Shown here in pieces: positions 30,235 through 40,200 of a DNA stretch of 64,000 nucleotides. Source of the stretch: CAWCDJ01 sp963796675 (lineage in GTDB: Bacteria > Acidobacteriota > Terriglobia > Bryobacterales > Bryobacteraceae); the NCBI GenBank assembly GCA_963796675.1, contig CAWCMS010000020.1:707703-771702 (forward strand), written 5' to 3'. Position 1 is the first letter of the stretch. Each line of letters opens with the position of its first letter. A model generated the notes under the pieces. The model worked only from the letters and a program-made list of their open reading frames with translations, was not told the origin of the DNA and searched no databases. The translations under genes and the position numbers were made by a program.

Positions 30235-31722
30235 TCACATGGCCGGTTTTCCGGCTACCGTCTCGAGGCCGGGTCCGCCGTGCCCCAGCCAGATGGACTC
30301 CAACTGGTGCACAGCCAGCGAGACGACGTGCATTCCCCCGCCATCGGCGACCAGGTTGACATCGCGGCCCGGGTTGTCAAGGGTGACGGCGGAGAGCGTC
30401 ACCTGACCCTGATCCGCGTAGACCTCGATGGACGATCGGTCCACCAGGATCGAGAGCCGAAGAACACCGCCGGTGATGGCGAGCGGCGCCGACTCCAACC
30501 CCAGGCGCAGCGTTCGGGTGGCCGTGGAGTAGCGGATCGGCTGGCCGTGGATCACGAAACCGAAATCGGTCGCACCGGCGGATCGCAGTTCCGCACGGAT
30601 CTCGAGTAAGTCTCCGCCGGCCTCGGGCATGGGACGCTCACCGGCGGGCACCGTGAGGTCGCGCCAGGTACGGCTGGAGGTCCGCAGATTCTTGACTTCG
30701 TCAATCGGCAGGCGGCAGAGGCGAAGGCCTTCCGGGAACGCGCGCAATGTCAGTTCGGCCGGAAACGTCATCTGGCCGTTCCAGGTGATTCGCCGGTCGG
30801 GAGGATAGCGCATCCATGCCATCTGGTACGCGGGGCCGCCTTCCGGAGTGAGTTTCCACGTCTGCGTGGCGTACATCGCTTTCCCGTATTCGACATGGAG
30901 CTCTTCCGTTTCGGGAATGAACTCCTTGCCATTGAACTTGCCGATGACGTAGGTTCCATTGCCATCGATGAGCACCCAGCGGCTTTGGCCGGGCGAATTG
31001 ACGACCGGGAGTTCAAAAAGATCGGGACATTCATAGTAGCCGTCGACCCGGCTGAGCCAGACCCAGTGCAGCAGGTCACTCGACCGGTAAAAGGCGAAGC
31101 CCTTCTTTTCGTATCGGACCATGCGCCATTCGCTGGCCGGTGGGTACCAGAAGACGGTCGGGTCGCGCATGTCCTCTGCGCCGGCAAGGATCGGGTTACC
31201 GCCATACCGGACCCAGGTTCGACCGCGGTCGCGGCTGTAGGCGATGCACGAACCCTTCTGATAGTCGGTGTAGAAGATGATCAGCGTTCTTTCCGGGCCG
31301 GCCCGGAGGCCGCTGCTGTTGTTCCAGTCGACCACGCCGCTGCCGCTTCCCGGCCGGTTGTCGACGAGAGTGTCGAGGATGGCCGGCAACTGTTGCCAAT
31401 GGAGGAGGTCGGTGCTCACCGCATGGCCCCAGCGTTTGTGGGCGAGACGGCCGCGAGACCACTCGTCGTACATGTTGAACAGGTGGTACTCGCCCCGATA
31501 GTAGATAAGACCGGTTGCATCGCCGATGTGTCCCTGGATCGGGGTGTAGTGGAACTGGGGGCGAAGCGGCTGCCTGTAGTTCTGCTGGTCCGCCACTTCG
31601 GCGGGCGTGAGATCGAGTTCTTCCGGCTTTGGCTTGGTTTGCCCAAACAGGATTGCACCCGCGGTGGTCAGGACCGCTACGGCTATGAGCGGCGCATCAG
31701 AAATCCTCATTGGCTTGGCCAT
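30235..31722 (-). CDS. Glycoside hydrolase family 32 beta-fructosidase, altered first motif
   Basis: Exported invertase/fructanase-like enzyme of 495 residues with an N-terminal signal segment (IAVAVLTTAGAIL). The five-bladed propeller motifs are present: RDP at 186-188 (MRDPTVFW) and the acid/base E231 in YECPDLF. The canonical first motif, normally W-M-N-D-P-N-G with the nucleophile aspartate, is here GHIGDATGLIYY; the aspartate (D68) is kept but the neighbours are unusual. A beta-sandwich domain follows (about 370-495). It likely releases fructose from fructosides. The start at 31722 avoids a hydrophobic extension; 31710 is an alternative. Confidence 0.85.
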   Translation of the reverse strand: MAKPMRISDAPLIAVAVLTTAGAILFGQTKPKPEELDLTPAEVADQQNYRQPLRPQFHYTPIQGHIGDATGLIYYRGEYHLFNMYDEWSRGRLAHKRWGHAVSTDLLHWQQLPAILDTLVDNRPGSGSGVVDWNNSSGLRAGPERTLIIFYTDYQKGSCIAYSRDRGRTWVRYGGNPILAGAEDMRDPTVFWYPPASEWRMVRYEKKGFAFYRSSDLLHWVWLSRVDGYYECPDLFELPVVNSPGQSRWVLIDGNGTYVIGKFNGKEFIPETEELHVEYGKAMYATQTWKLTPEGGPAYQMAWMRYPPDRRITWNGQMTFPAELTLRAFPEGLRLCRLPIDEVKNLRTSSRTWRDLTVPAGERPMPEAGGDLLEIRAELRSAGATDFGFVIHGQPIRYSTATRTLRLGLESAPLAITGGVLRLSILVDRSSIEVYADQGQVTLSAVTLDNPGRDVNLVADGGGMHVVSLAVHQLESIWLGHGGPGLETVAGKPAM

Positions 31723-31831
31723 TGAGTGGCACAGTACCGCGGCAATCGCGAAGCAAACAAGGAAAAACACGGGAAACTAACGGGGAAAAGGTGTCAGGCA
31801 GCCCTGTAAATGAAGTCTCAGCCAGGCAGGC

Positions 31832-32863
31832 TTAAGCTGCCGCAGGGGCCTTCGGGAACAGCAACCGGCGCACTTCCGGAGAATCCAGGCGGTCGGCCAG
31901 CACGAGTATCGCACTCGTATCGGTTCTCAGCGGAGGTGTCTTGCCCGCCAGTTTCATCGCGACGGCACGAACGCTCTCGTAGCCCATACCAAACAGGTCC
32001 TGGAGAACCAGGGAGTCAATCGCGCCCGACTTCAAGGCTTCCACCAACTCCGGGGTCGAGTCAAAGGCCACCAGCTTGACCGTGCTTCCTTTCCAGTTTT
32101 TCAGCGCGCGGCTGGCGCCGACGGAACTCGACTCGTTATCGGCGAAGACCCCTCTCAGATCGGAATGTGCCGTGAGGACTGCCTGGGTGGCTTCCTGAGC
32201 TCTCGCCGAGTCGTACATCGTGTACTGCGGACCCAAAACCTGAATGCCCGGAAAGAGCAGACGCAACTCGTCCTGGAAAGCCCTTTCGCGCTCGGAAATC
32301 GCGCCGCTGCCAGGCATGGAACTAATGATGGCAACCTTGCCGGTCCCACCTAAAATCGCGCCCATCCGGCGGGCTGCCAGCCGCCCGGCGCCGGCATTGT
32401 CTGTGCCCACGAAGCTCAAGAAATCGTCGGATTCCAGTGTCGAATCCAGGATCACCACTGGGATGTTGTTCTGCATCGCTTCCCGGACCGGAGCGACCAA
32501 GGCCTGTTTGTCGATGGGCGCGAGCACAATGGCACTCACCCGCCGCGCGATCAACGATTTCACGATTCGGATCTGGGCATCGACATCCGTTTCATTGGCT
32601 TGCGACTCCCAATCGATGTGCAGGCCGAAGTCACTGCCCGCCTGTTGAGCTCCCGCACGAACCGTCAGCCAACTGGTATGGTGCGCACCCTTGGGCACGA
32701 CACTCACCAGTTTCTGGCGAAAGGCGGAGCAACTATTGAGCAGCAGATTGACTCCCGAGCATCCAAATGCTGCCAGGATCATGTCCCGCCGGCTCGGGTC
32801 AGGACCTTGCCAACTTGGCGCTTGATATCCCTTCCCGGCAGCCGATGGATTCATATTGCCCAT
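31832..32863 (-). CDS. Sugar ABC transporter substrate-binding lipoprotein (RbsB-like)
   Basis: Periplasmic binding protein of type I (peripla_BP_4 fold), 343 residues. A twin-arginine-like and lipobox-like N-terminus (SRRDMILAAFGCSG and LLLNSC) suggests export as a lipoprotein. The fold shows the family patterns WLTVRAGAQQAGSDFG, IVLAPIDKQALVAPVREAM and VVILDSTLE. No permease or ATPase gene lies nearby, so its ABC partner must be elsewhere. Its operon neighbours, GH36 and GH32, suggest alpha-galactosides or fructosides as ligand. Confidence 0.88.
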   Translation of the reverse strand: MGNMNPSAAGKGYQAPSWQGPDPSRRDMILAAFGCSGVNLLLNSCSAFRQKLVSVVPKGAHHTSWLTVRAGAQQAGSDFGLHIDWESQANETDVDAQIRIVKSLIARRVSAIVLAPIDKQALVAPVREAMQNNIPVVILDSTLESDDFLSFVGTDNAGAGRLAARRMGAILGGTGKVAIISSMPGSGAISERERAFQDELRLLFPGIQVLGPQYTMYDSARAQEATQAVLTAHSDLRGVFADNESSSVGASRALKNWKGSTVKLVAFDSTPELVEALKSGAIDSLVLQDLFGMGYESVRAVAMKLAGKTPPLRTDTSAILVLADRLDSPEVRRLLFPKAPAAA

Positions 32864-32950
32864 CGTACATCGATGCCTTCCCGCTGCCCGGAAATTCCCG
32901 GTGAGAACGCCCCAATGTCGTCCTTTTCTGTAAGGTTAGAGGACCTCTTA

Positions 32951-32969
32951 ACACGGTGTTACACCGTGT
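32951..32969. promoter_or_regulatory. 19-bp palindrome, probable operator
   Basis: ACACGGTGTTACACCGTGT is a perfect 9+1+9 dyad. A second dyad, AGAGG-A-CCTCT, lies beside it at about 32938-32948. The pair sits 80-110 bases upstream of the sugar-binding protein start and just after the GH36 stop. The exact symmetry, odd-length centre and lack of a T-run favour a repressor site (LacI/GntR-like) over a terminator, but this is inference. Confidence 0.45.
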
Positions 32970-32977
32970 CAAAGAGC

Positions 32978-35437
32978 TTACTCCGCCCTGTATGCAATCA
33001 AGGCGGCGCCCGGTGAGTCTCTCAGGGTGACCGGCAGGCCCCGCTCCAGCAGTTCGGCGCCGCTCATCCGGGTGGTCTCGCCGGAATCCGCATCGCGGAT
33101 GACGTAGGTTCGCTTCGGATCGAGCCCCCGCAACTGGAAGCGGGCCGTTTCGAAGGGGCTGTCCGGCCGCCGGAACGCCTGTACCATCCCCTCGCCCTTC
33201 GCAGGCGAATCGAATTGCCAGGCCATCCATGAGGTGGATTCGAGGCTATAGGGCGTCAGCGGATAGTAATCGCCATTGTAGTCGCCGGCCACCTCGCGCC
33301 ACTGCGCGAGTAACTTCTTCAACTTTTCATACCCGTTCGGATAGCTGCCAGGGTCCAGCCCGATCCCGATCGCCGGCGTCATCTGGCTTCGGAAGAGGTA
33401 GGGCTCGACCGAATTCACCCCGGTGCCGTAGTACGGGATCCAGAGTGCGATTCCATAGCTGATCGCCTGCATGGCAACCGGATCGTATGCCTCATCGCTG
33501 CGCCACAGCGGGACCGCGCGCCGCAAGGTCTCCAGATCGTTGCGGCGTCCGCCCGAAGCACAGGTGTCGATTGTCATATTGGGGAATCGCGAGCGAAGCG
33601 CGTCCCAATAGGCAAGGTATCCGGTAACGTGCTTGATTTCGGTGAGTCCCTGCCGGTCGGGTGCGTCGTGTTCGCGCCAGTAGCGGAGGGGCTCGAAGTT
33701 GAAGTCCTGCCGGTAGAGATCGATGCCTTGTTCGCGAATGAGACGGCTGACGTGGTCCGTCAGCCACTGCCGTGCCTGGTCGTTGCCGAGATCGAGCAGC
33801 AGGTCTTTAGCGCCGGTTCGCTTGAGGAGCCACTCCGGATGGTTCAGGGCCAGCCATGTTCCTGGGCGGACACGCTCCGGCTCAAACCAGACCAGAGTCT
33901 TCACGCCCCGCTCGTGCGCCGCTTTGGCGATCGGAGCGAACCCGCGCGGAAAGCGCTGCGGATCCGGCTCCCACGTGCCGGTGTCGGGCCACCCTTCCGC
34001 AAATGGATACCACCCCGCATCCATCCACCAGTAATCCAGCGGCAGGCCGTGGTCCAGTTCCCGGGTGAGGGCGGCGATCTGATTCTGCTCGTTGGCCTCC
34101 TGCATTTCGACCGTCTGGCGGCCGCTACCCTCGGCGACCTGGGGCGGATGGAGGTTCCCGCCAGGACGCGGCAGGTTGTCCGCTACCATCCAGCGGCGCC
34201 AAACGTTCTGGCCGGCGAGCCAGTCTCCGTCGTAGAAAACCAGCACAATCAGTGGCGAACGGACTTCTTCTCCCGGCTCCAGGCGGAAATGCGTGAGCTC
34301 CTGGCCCGCCCGCACCTGCGCGGATCGATCCGCATCCCGGGTGAATCGCGCGGCCCATTGGCCGGGCCACCCTACTGCAATGACGACCCCGTGACCGGCC
34401 CAGGCGAGATTGAAATAGGGCAGTTCGCCATCGCTGCCGCGCCCCCCGATGCTGGATAGCGCCTTCTCCGCGTTGGGCGCGAGCTCCGTTTCCATGGGCA
34501 TGTAGTCGTCCGGCCGGGTACGGCTGCCCAGACTATGGTGGAGCTGAAACTCCCCGCCGCCACCCCGCGAGAACGAAGTATCGAGCGCCTGGATGTCCTC
34601 AAAAATCGCGCTCGCGGACTTGCCGCCGTTCCGGAAGTACAGCGTCCATTCCACTGCGGGGAAAGCCAGATACTCCACGGCCACCGCCCGCACGCCGACC
34701 GCATCCGACGGATTAGTGAACGACAGCGAGTACTCCATTCGCTTCGAGTCGAGCCGCCGGCTGGTGCGGACTGCTTTCCACTCCGGCAGGACTTCCTGCG
34801 AAGACCTCCCATCGTAACGGAACGAGAACGGCAGGCCGACGGTGGGAGGCTCCTCCAGCGGCCCGATGGGGAGGTCTGCGAGCCAGCGTGAGTCTCCGCT
34901 GCTGAGGGTCACCTTTGCCAATGCCCAATCGGCCTGGTCCCACTCCGCCTGATAGAAGCGCGACTTGGGCCCGGCGGCTTCCAGTTTGAGCAGGAATTCG
35001 CGCCCGCCTTGCAGATCGGCATGGATCGGAACGCCCGGCAAGCCTTCCGACAGGATGGGCGATCGAAACACTTCGCGACCGGCCACCTCGACGACCGCCT
35101 GCACGCCCCCTCGCCCCTGGTTCGAGTAGTAGCCCAGGTCGTTGCTATCGACACCGACGATCGCGTCGAAGGCAGCCGCCGGCCTATCCAGGATGACGTG
35201 GATCTCTCCAGGGCTGGGCATCGCGATGCCGCCATCGAACTCCCGGTCGTGAATGCGGAACCGGCGGCCGCGGATCCGATTCTTACCGAGCGATCCGCGC
35301 TTCAAGGACACCAGCATCTGCGATCGCACCGGCTGCGCGGGGGCTTGAGCGAGCAGCTTCGCCTGTACGAATTCGTGGGCTTGTCCGAACGCAAGCCCGG
35401 TGGCGCCGGCCAGCAGCAGGATCAAAATGCGGAGCAT
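32978..35437 (-). CDS. Glycoside hydrolase family 36 alpha-galactosidase with NPCBM domain
   Basis: Secreted alpha-galactosidase of about 819 residues. A signal peptide (RILILLLAGATGLAFGQ) is followed by an NPCBM-like carbohydrate-binding domain (about 50-180), a beta-sandwich, and the GH36 TIM barrel. The catalytic nucleophile is D578 in LYRQDFNF and the acid/base is D648 in RSDEAYDP; CASGGRRNDLETL also matches the family. The ATG at 35437 is chosen over a TTG at 35467. With GH32 it would cleave raffinose-type sugars: galactose first, then fructose. Operon with the binding protein and GH32. Confidence 0.92.
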   Translation of the reverse strand: MLRILILLLAGATGLAFGQAHEFVQAKLLAQAPAQPVRSQMLVSLKRGSLGKNRIRGRRFRIHDREFDGGIAMPSPGEIHVILDRPAAAFDAIVGVDSNDLGYYSNQGRGGVQAVVEVAGREVFRSPILSEGLPGVPIHADLQGGREFLLKLEAAGPKSRFYQAEWDQADWALAKVTLSSGDSRWLADLPIGPLEEPPTVGLPFSFRYDGRSSQEVLPEWKAVRTSRRLDSKRMEYSLSFTNPSDAVGVRAVAVEYLAFPAVEWTLYFRNGGKSASAIFEDIQALDTSFSRGGGGEFQLHHSLGSRTRPDDYMPMETELAPNAEKALSSIGGRGSDGELPYFNLAWAGHGVVIAVGWPGQWAARFTRDADRSAQVRAGQELTHFRLEPGEEVRSPLIVLVFYDGDWLAGQNVWRRWMVADNLPRPGGNLHPPQVAEGSGRQTVEMQEANEQNQIAALTRELDHGLPLDYWWMDAGWYPFAEGWPDTGTWEPDPQRFPRGFAPIAKAAHERGVKTLVWFEPERVRPGTWLALNHPEWLLKRTGAKDLLLDLGNDQARQWLTDHVSRLIREQGIDLYRQDFNFEPLRYWREHDAPDRQGLTEIKHVTGYLAYWDALRSRFPNMTIDTCASGGRRNDLETLRRAVPLWRSDEAYDPVAMQAISYGIALWIPYYGTGVNSVEPYLFRSQMTPAIGIGLDPGSYPNGYEKLKKLLAQWREVAGDYNGDYYPLTPYSLESTSWMAWQFDSPAKGEGMVQAFRRPDSPFETARFQLRGLDPKRTYVIRDADSGETTRMSGAELLERGLPVTLRDSPGAALIAYRAE

Positions 35438-35479
35438 GTTTAGAGTCTCTCGCGTTTGTATGGTCAATGCAGCCGGGAG

Positions 35480-36469
35480 CTATAAACGGTCCCGCAGGAA
35501 AGCGAGGATGTCGCGACGCATCTCCGGCGGCTCCGCGTGTCCCACGTCGTAGCGCAACAATTTCCACTGTTCCGGATGGCCCAGTCGCGCATAGACGTCA
35601 CGCAGTTCGCGATCGATCCGATCGAGGCCCGCAGCCGGAGTGAGTCCGTCCAGGTTCCCCGCTGTCGCCAGGTGCGCTCGCGGAGCGATCAGAGAATTAA
35701 TCTGCGCCGTGGTGAAATGCTTCAGCAGGCCGGGGACGAAGTAGTAGACTCCATGTCCCTTGAGATTGTGCGTCTCGATCAGCGCCTGGTAATCGGTGAG
35801 ACAACAGATATCGACGCAGAGCTTGAGGCGCGTATCGAGAGCCGCGACCCACCACGCCATGGTACTGCCCATCGACATCCCCAGTGTTCCGACGCGCGCG
35901 GTGTCCACCTCCGGCCGGGTCAGCAGGTAGTCCAGGCCGCGAAGCGTATCGTAGACCATCATGCCCCACAGCACCTGTCCTCTCCACAGCATCTCCTTGA
36001 AGGTGTCGAGCTCGGTCCGCGTGGAACGTGCGCCGAAACACCACATGTCGAGACATAACGCGCAGTATCCCCGCGCGGTCAAGTCGTCCGCGTACGCCGG
36101 GACGTTGCCGGGCTTGGGACGTAACAGCTCGTCTTTGCCGAGGAAATACTCGCCCGCGTGCCAGTGGTTGAAGAGGATTGCCGGGATCTTGCCGCGAACC
36201 TCTTTCGGCCTGACGAAATACGCAGGCACTGGTTCGAGCCCGTTCACGTCGAGCACCAGCCGCTCGAGCACGAATCCAGGCCGCTCCTCGATGGAGATTG
36301 TGCGCGCGCTGATCGGACTGTCGCGCGGCGGCAGGTCGCCGAGCAATCCGTAGAGTTCGCGCCGGCGTGCTTCGGCGCCTTCGATCTCGCTGGCGGGTGC
36401 CTCTAGTGCCATGCCCAATCCTCCGCCGATGAGCCCACTCAGCAGCGTGCGTCGTGTTAGATGGAACAC
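35480..36469 (-). CDS. Alpha/beta-hydrolase (dienelactone hydrolase/acetyl xylan esterase-like)
   Basis: Exported esterase, 329 residues, with a twin-arginine-like N-terminus (HLTRRTLLSGLIGGGLG). The nucleophile elbow is GMSMG (serine at about 197); the acid is probably in GNLDGLTP and the histidine in VGHAEP near the C-terminus. This pattern fits the DLH/AXE1 group. Starts at a GTG (36469). It is 43 bases upstream of the GH36 gene on the same strand, so it may remove ester groups from plant glycans before the glycosidases act. Confidence 0.8.
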   Translation of the reverse strand: MFHLTRRTLLSGLIGGGLGMALEAPASEIEGAEARRRELYGLLGDLPPRDSPISARTISIEERPGFVLERLVLDVNGLEPVPAYFVRPKEVRGKIPAILFNHWHAGEYFLGKDELLRPKPGNVPAYADDLTARGYCALCLDMWCFGARSTRTELDTFKEMLWRGQVLWGMMVYDTLRGLDYLLTRPEVDTARVGTLGMSMGSTMAWWVAALDTRLKLCVDICCLTDYQALIETHNLKGHGVYYFVPGLLKHFTTAQINSLIAPRAHLATAGNLDGLTPAAGLDRIDRELRDVYARLGHPEQWKLLRYDVGHAEPPEMRRDILAFLRDRL

Positions 36470-36565
36470 TCGTGGATTATGATATCGCCACTCCGTTGTG
36501 GGATGAAATGCCAGCGCGGGGGAGAATCGTTCGCTGGGGGGAGCGGCGCCCCCCAGCCGAGCCAG

Positions 36566-36631
36566 CTACTTGCTGCTCTTCTTGGCAGGCCCCTTCTTTG
36601 CGGGAGCCTTAGCCTTCGGTTTGCACGCCAT
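36566..36631 (-). CDS. Lysine/alanine/proline-rich micropeptide, 21 aa
   Basis: Very short ORF: MACKPKAKAPAKKGPAKKSS plus a final lysine. Eight or more lysines alternate with alanine and proline, as in short histone H1-tail-like proteins seen in some Acidobacteria. No strong ribosome-binding site is visible, so coding is uncertain. It lies between the LVIVD-type gene and the esterase gene on the same strand. Confidence 0.35.
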   Translation of the reverse strand: MACKPKAKAPAKKGPAKKSSK

Positions 36632-36703
36632 GTCGCAAATAGAGTAACAGAGATTTTAGGCTCTTTATGTCGCATTCGATGGCGTGGAGCCGACACGTTA
36701 CTT

Positions 36704-37282
36704 CTAGTGGTCGTAGAGGACTCGCCGCGAGTATTCCTTCTCCACTTCGGGGTCCACCGCAAGACTCTGCTGGAGTATCCAGATTCCTTGTTGGTTGGCA
36801 AGGAAGATCAGGCCTCGCCGTTCGTCGCGCGTAATTGCCGTGACGCCCTGGAATTCGTGCTTCGTCGCGGGACGCCGCGGATCCGAGAAATCCACGATCC
36901 GGATGGTCTGCACCGGCAGTGTGGACTGTGTCGGGCCCCCCTCGTCGGTCACCAGGGCAGCCGTGCCGGCGACCGCCACGATAGCCGTAGCCGGACCGCC
37001 GGCCGCGGCGGGAATCTCGGCCAGAACAGACGGATGTGCGGTGTCCGTCACGTCGATGAGCGTCATGCTTCCGTCTGCGTGTTCCGCGTAGAGGTAAGAC
37101 CGGCTGTAGTGTGGCGTGGCGATGAAGCGTCGGACCGGATGGTTCTTCAATTCGATCACGCTCGCGACCGCGATCTCATCCTGCGGATCTTTCGACGCCG
37201 ATTTCGGTTTCTTCCCCTTGGCCTGCAAACCTACGGCGAGAACCGCTGCGACCGCAACCACCCCGATACGATTCCAGCGCAT
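36704..37282 (-). CDS. Secreted LVIVD-repeat/beta-propeller-like protein, 192 aa
   Basis: A signal peptide (RIGVVAVAAVLAVGLQA) and a lysine-rich linker precede repeat-like units with the pattern IDVTDTAHPSVLAEI and RIVDFSDPRRPATKHEF, which match LVIVD repeats. Only a few repeats fit, so it is a short or partial propeller. Its ATG directly follows the stop of the RND pump gene (TAAATG), so it is probably translated from the same transcript. Function unknown. Confidence 0.65.
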   Translation of the reverse strand: MRWNRIGVVAVAAVLAVGLQAKGKKPKSASKDPQDEIAVASVIELKNHPVRRFIATPHYSRSYLYAEHADGSMTLIDVTDTAHPSVLAEIPAAAGGPATAIVAVAGTAALVTDEGGPTQSTLPVQTIRIVDFSDPRRPATKHEFQGVTAITRDERRGLIFLANQQGIWILQQSLAVDPEVEKEYSRRVLYDH

Positions 37283-40200
37283 TTATGCCTCCTCGATCTG
37301 CCTTTCCGCGGAGTGCTTTCGGCCGTAAGCGAGATCGAATCCCGCCGGCACCAGGAACACGGTGAAGACTACCGACAGGCTCAAGCCACCGATCAGCGCT
37401 CGCGCCAGGGGTGCATACGATTCGCTGCCTTCCCCAAGCTTCAGCGCCATCGGAAGCAGCCCGATCACCGTTGCCAGCGAGGTCATCAGCACCGGCCGCA
37501 GCCGGACCCGACTGGCTGTCGAAACCGCTTCCCGCGCCGCCATCCCTTCGCGGCGCAGATGGTGCGCGAATTCGACGATCAGGATACTGTTGGACATCGC
37601 GATCCCGGCCAACATCACTACGCCCATCAGCGACATAACGTTGAGCGTGGTCCCAGTGGAATAGAGCATTAAGAGCACACCGGTCAATCCCGGCGGAAAT
37701 GCCAGCAGAATCAGAAACGGATCCACGAAGGAGCGGAACTGTGCCACCAGAATCAGATAAAGCAGCAGCAGCGAAAGCGACAGGCCCGTTGCAAAGCTGC
37801 GGAACGAGGTCCGCATGCCCTCCACCATGCCGCGCATCGTGATATCCACGCCGGCCGGCACCTTGGCACGACCGATGAGTTTGTCGATTTCCCCGGCGAC
37901 CGTGCCGAGCCCTTCGCCGAGCGGCCGCACGTAAATGTCGAGCACCCGCCGGATCTGATAGTGGTCCACTTCGGTGGGGGCTTCGAACTGGCTCGTCCGG
38001 CTGACCATGTCCAGCCGCGTCGGGCGCTTCAAGCCGGCGCCGTGCAGCGGAATCGACCGCAGATCGAGCAGGCTGCGAATCTGCTGCTCGGGATACTGCA
38101 CGTTCAGGAAGTAGTTGTTGTTGTTTTTCGGATCGATCCAGATATTGGGCGCCACCATCTGGTTGGAAGTCAGCGCGGTGATGACGTTCTGCACCACTTC
38201 CTTCTCGCTCAGCCCCAGTTCGCCGGCGCGGGTGCGATCGATCTCGAGCTTGATTGCCGGATAGTCCAGGTCCTGCGGAATGAAAGCGTCCGCCACGCCG
38301 GGGATCGCGCGAATCCGCCGGGATAAGTCCAGCGCAGTTTCGTAACTCTTCTGGAGATTCGTTCCGCCGCCAGTCCCATATTCAGCACGGCATCGATCAG
38401 GCTGCCGGAAGCGAAATAGGGAGAGAGTTCCGGCATCTCGCGCCGCATCCGCTCCTTCACCAGGGCCATGTATTCAAAGCTGCCGGTGCGGTGGCCCGGC
38501 TTGAGGCTGACCTGGAGAAACGCCGTATGCATCGCCGAGTTGGAGGTGTAGATGGCGGAGAATCCGGGGTCGACGCCGATGTTGGAGACGATCATTCCGA
38601 GTTCGCTCGGGGGAATCGTGCGGTGCAAGAGATCCTCCAGCCGGGCGATCTCTTTTTCGGTCTCGACCAGCCTGGTGCCCGACGGCGCCTTCACATTGAT
38701 CACGAACTTGCCCGCATCGGTGCGCGGGAAGAATGCCAGTTCGAGGCGGGGGAACAGCAGGAGGCTTGCCCCGAAGCCGACCGCGAACAATATCAACCAC
38801 GCGGCCGGGCGCAGCAGCACGATTCGCAGCAGAGCGCTGTATCCGTCGAGCAGCCGCTCGAAGCCGCGATTGAACCAGGCGTTGAAGCCACCGGAGGACT
38901 CCGTGGAGTGCTTCAAGAAATTCGCGCAGAACAGCGGCACCACCGTCATCGCGACCGCGTAGGAGGCGAACAGCGAAAGCACCACGGCCAGGGCCAGCGA
39001 CGAGAAAAGGAATTTACTGACTCCATAGAGCATCGTCACCGGAAAGAAGACCACCACGGTGGTCAGCGTTGCCGCGAGAACCGGTAGCGCCACTTCGCGG
39101 CCACCCTTTTCCGCCGCCACGACGGCAGGATCGCCACGTTCCAGATGGCGGTAGATGTTCTCGAGCACTACCACCGAGTTATCGATCAGACGTGAGAGGG
39201 CCAGCGCCAGGCCGCCCAGCACCATGGTATTGATGGAGCCTCCGCCGAGCTGCAACGCAACGAAGGTCGCGAGCGCGGACAGGGGAATCGAGAAGAACAC
39301 GGCCGCAGTCGCGCGCATGCTGCCCAGAAACACCAGGATCATGACCGACGTCAGCAGCAGTCCGATACCGCCCTCGTCCAGCAGCGTATGGATGGCTGTC
39401 TTGACAAATTGCGACTGGTCGAAGACTCCTCGATTCTGGAGCGACGGGGGCACGTCGAAGAGGTGTTTGAGCTTGTCCCGCACCCCATCTACCACCGCAA
39501 TGGTATTGGAGTCGCCGCCCTGCTTCAGCACGGGCAGATAGACCGAGCGCTGACCATCGACGCGCACCGCGTTGTATTGCAGCGCGTACGCATCCTTGAC
39601 CGTGCCGATATCCGCGACCCGCACCGGATTCGCGCCCAACACCTTTACCGGCACTTTGCCGATGTCATCGACCTTGGCGACCTGGCTGTTGGCGTAGATG
39701 TTGTAGTCGTACTTGCCGATTTGCACGTCGCCGGCGGGGAGAATGAGGTTCGACTCATTCATCGCGCGGACCACGTCCATCAAGCTCAGTTGCCGCGACT
39801 CCAGCTTGAACGGGTCGGCATACAACATGATTTCGCGCCACCGGCCGCTGAAGGGCTGCGGAACCGCGGCCCCTGCGACACCCGCCAACTGGTTGCGCAC
39901 CACGTTCTGCGCCAGGTCCTTCAACTGCGTCTCGCTGAGATCCTGCCCGCGGAAGGTCACCAGGCATACCGGCAAGGTCGAGGCGTCCATCTTGAGCACG
40001 AACGGCGGCAGCGTTCCGGGCGGAAGGTGGCTGATCTCCGCCATAGCCAGGCTCGCAATCGTGGTCACAGCCGAATCGGGATTGGTGCCGGGCTGAAAAT
40101 AGACTTTGATCAGGCTCACCCCGGCAAGCGATCGCGATTCCATGTGCTCGATGCCGCTGGCGAGCGTGAAGAAGCGCTCCAGGTGGTAAGTGATGTTGCC

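Noticed and set aside
32951..32969. Rho-independent terminator of the GH36 gene
   Set aside because: The dyad has a one-base centre and no T-run, which fits an operator better, although termination is not excluded.
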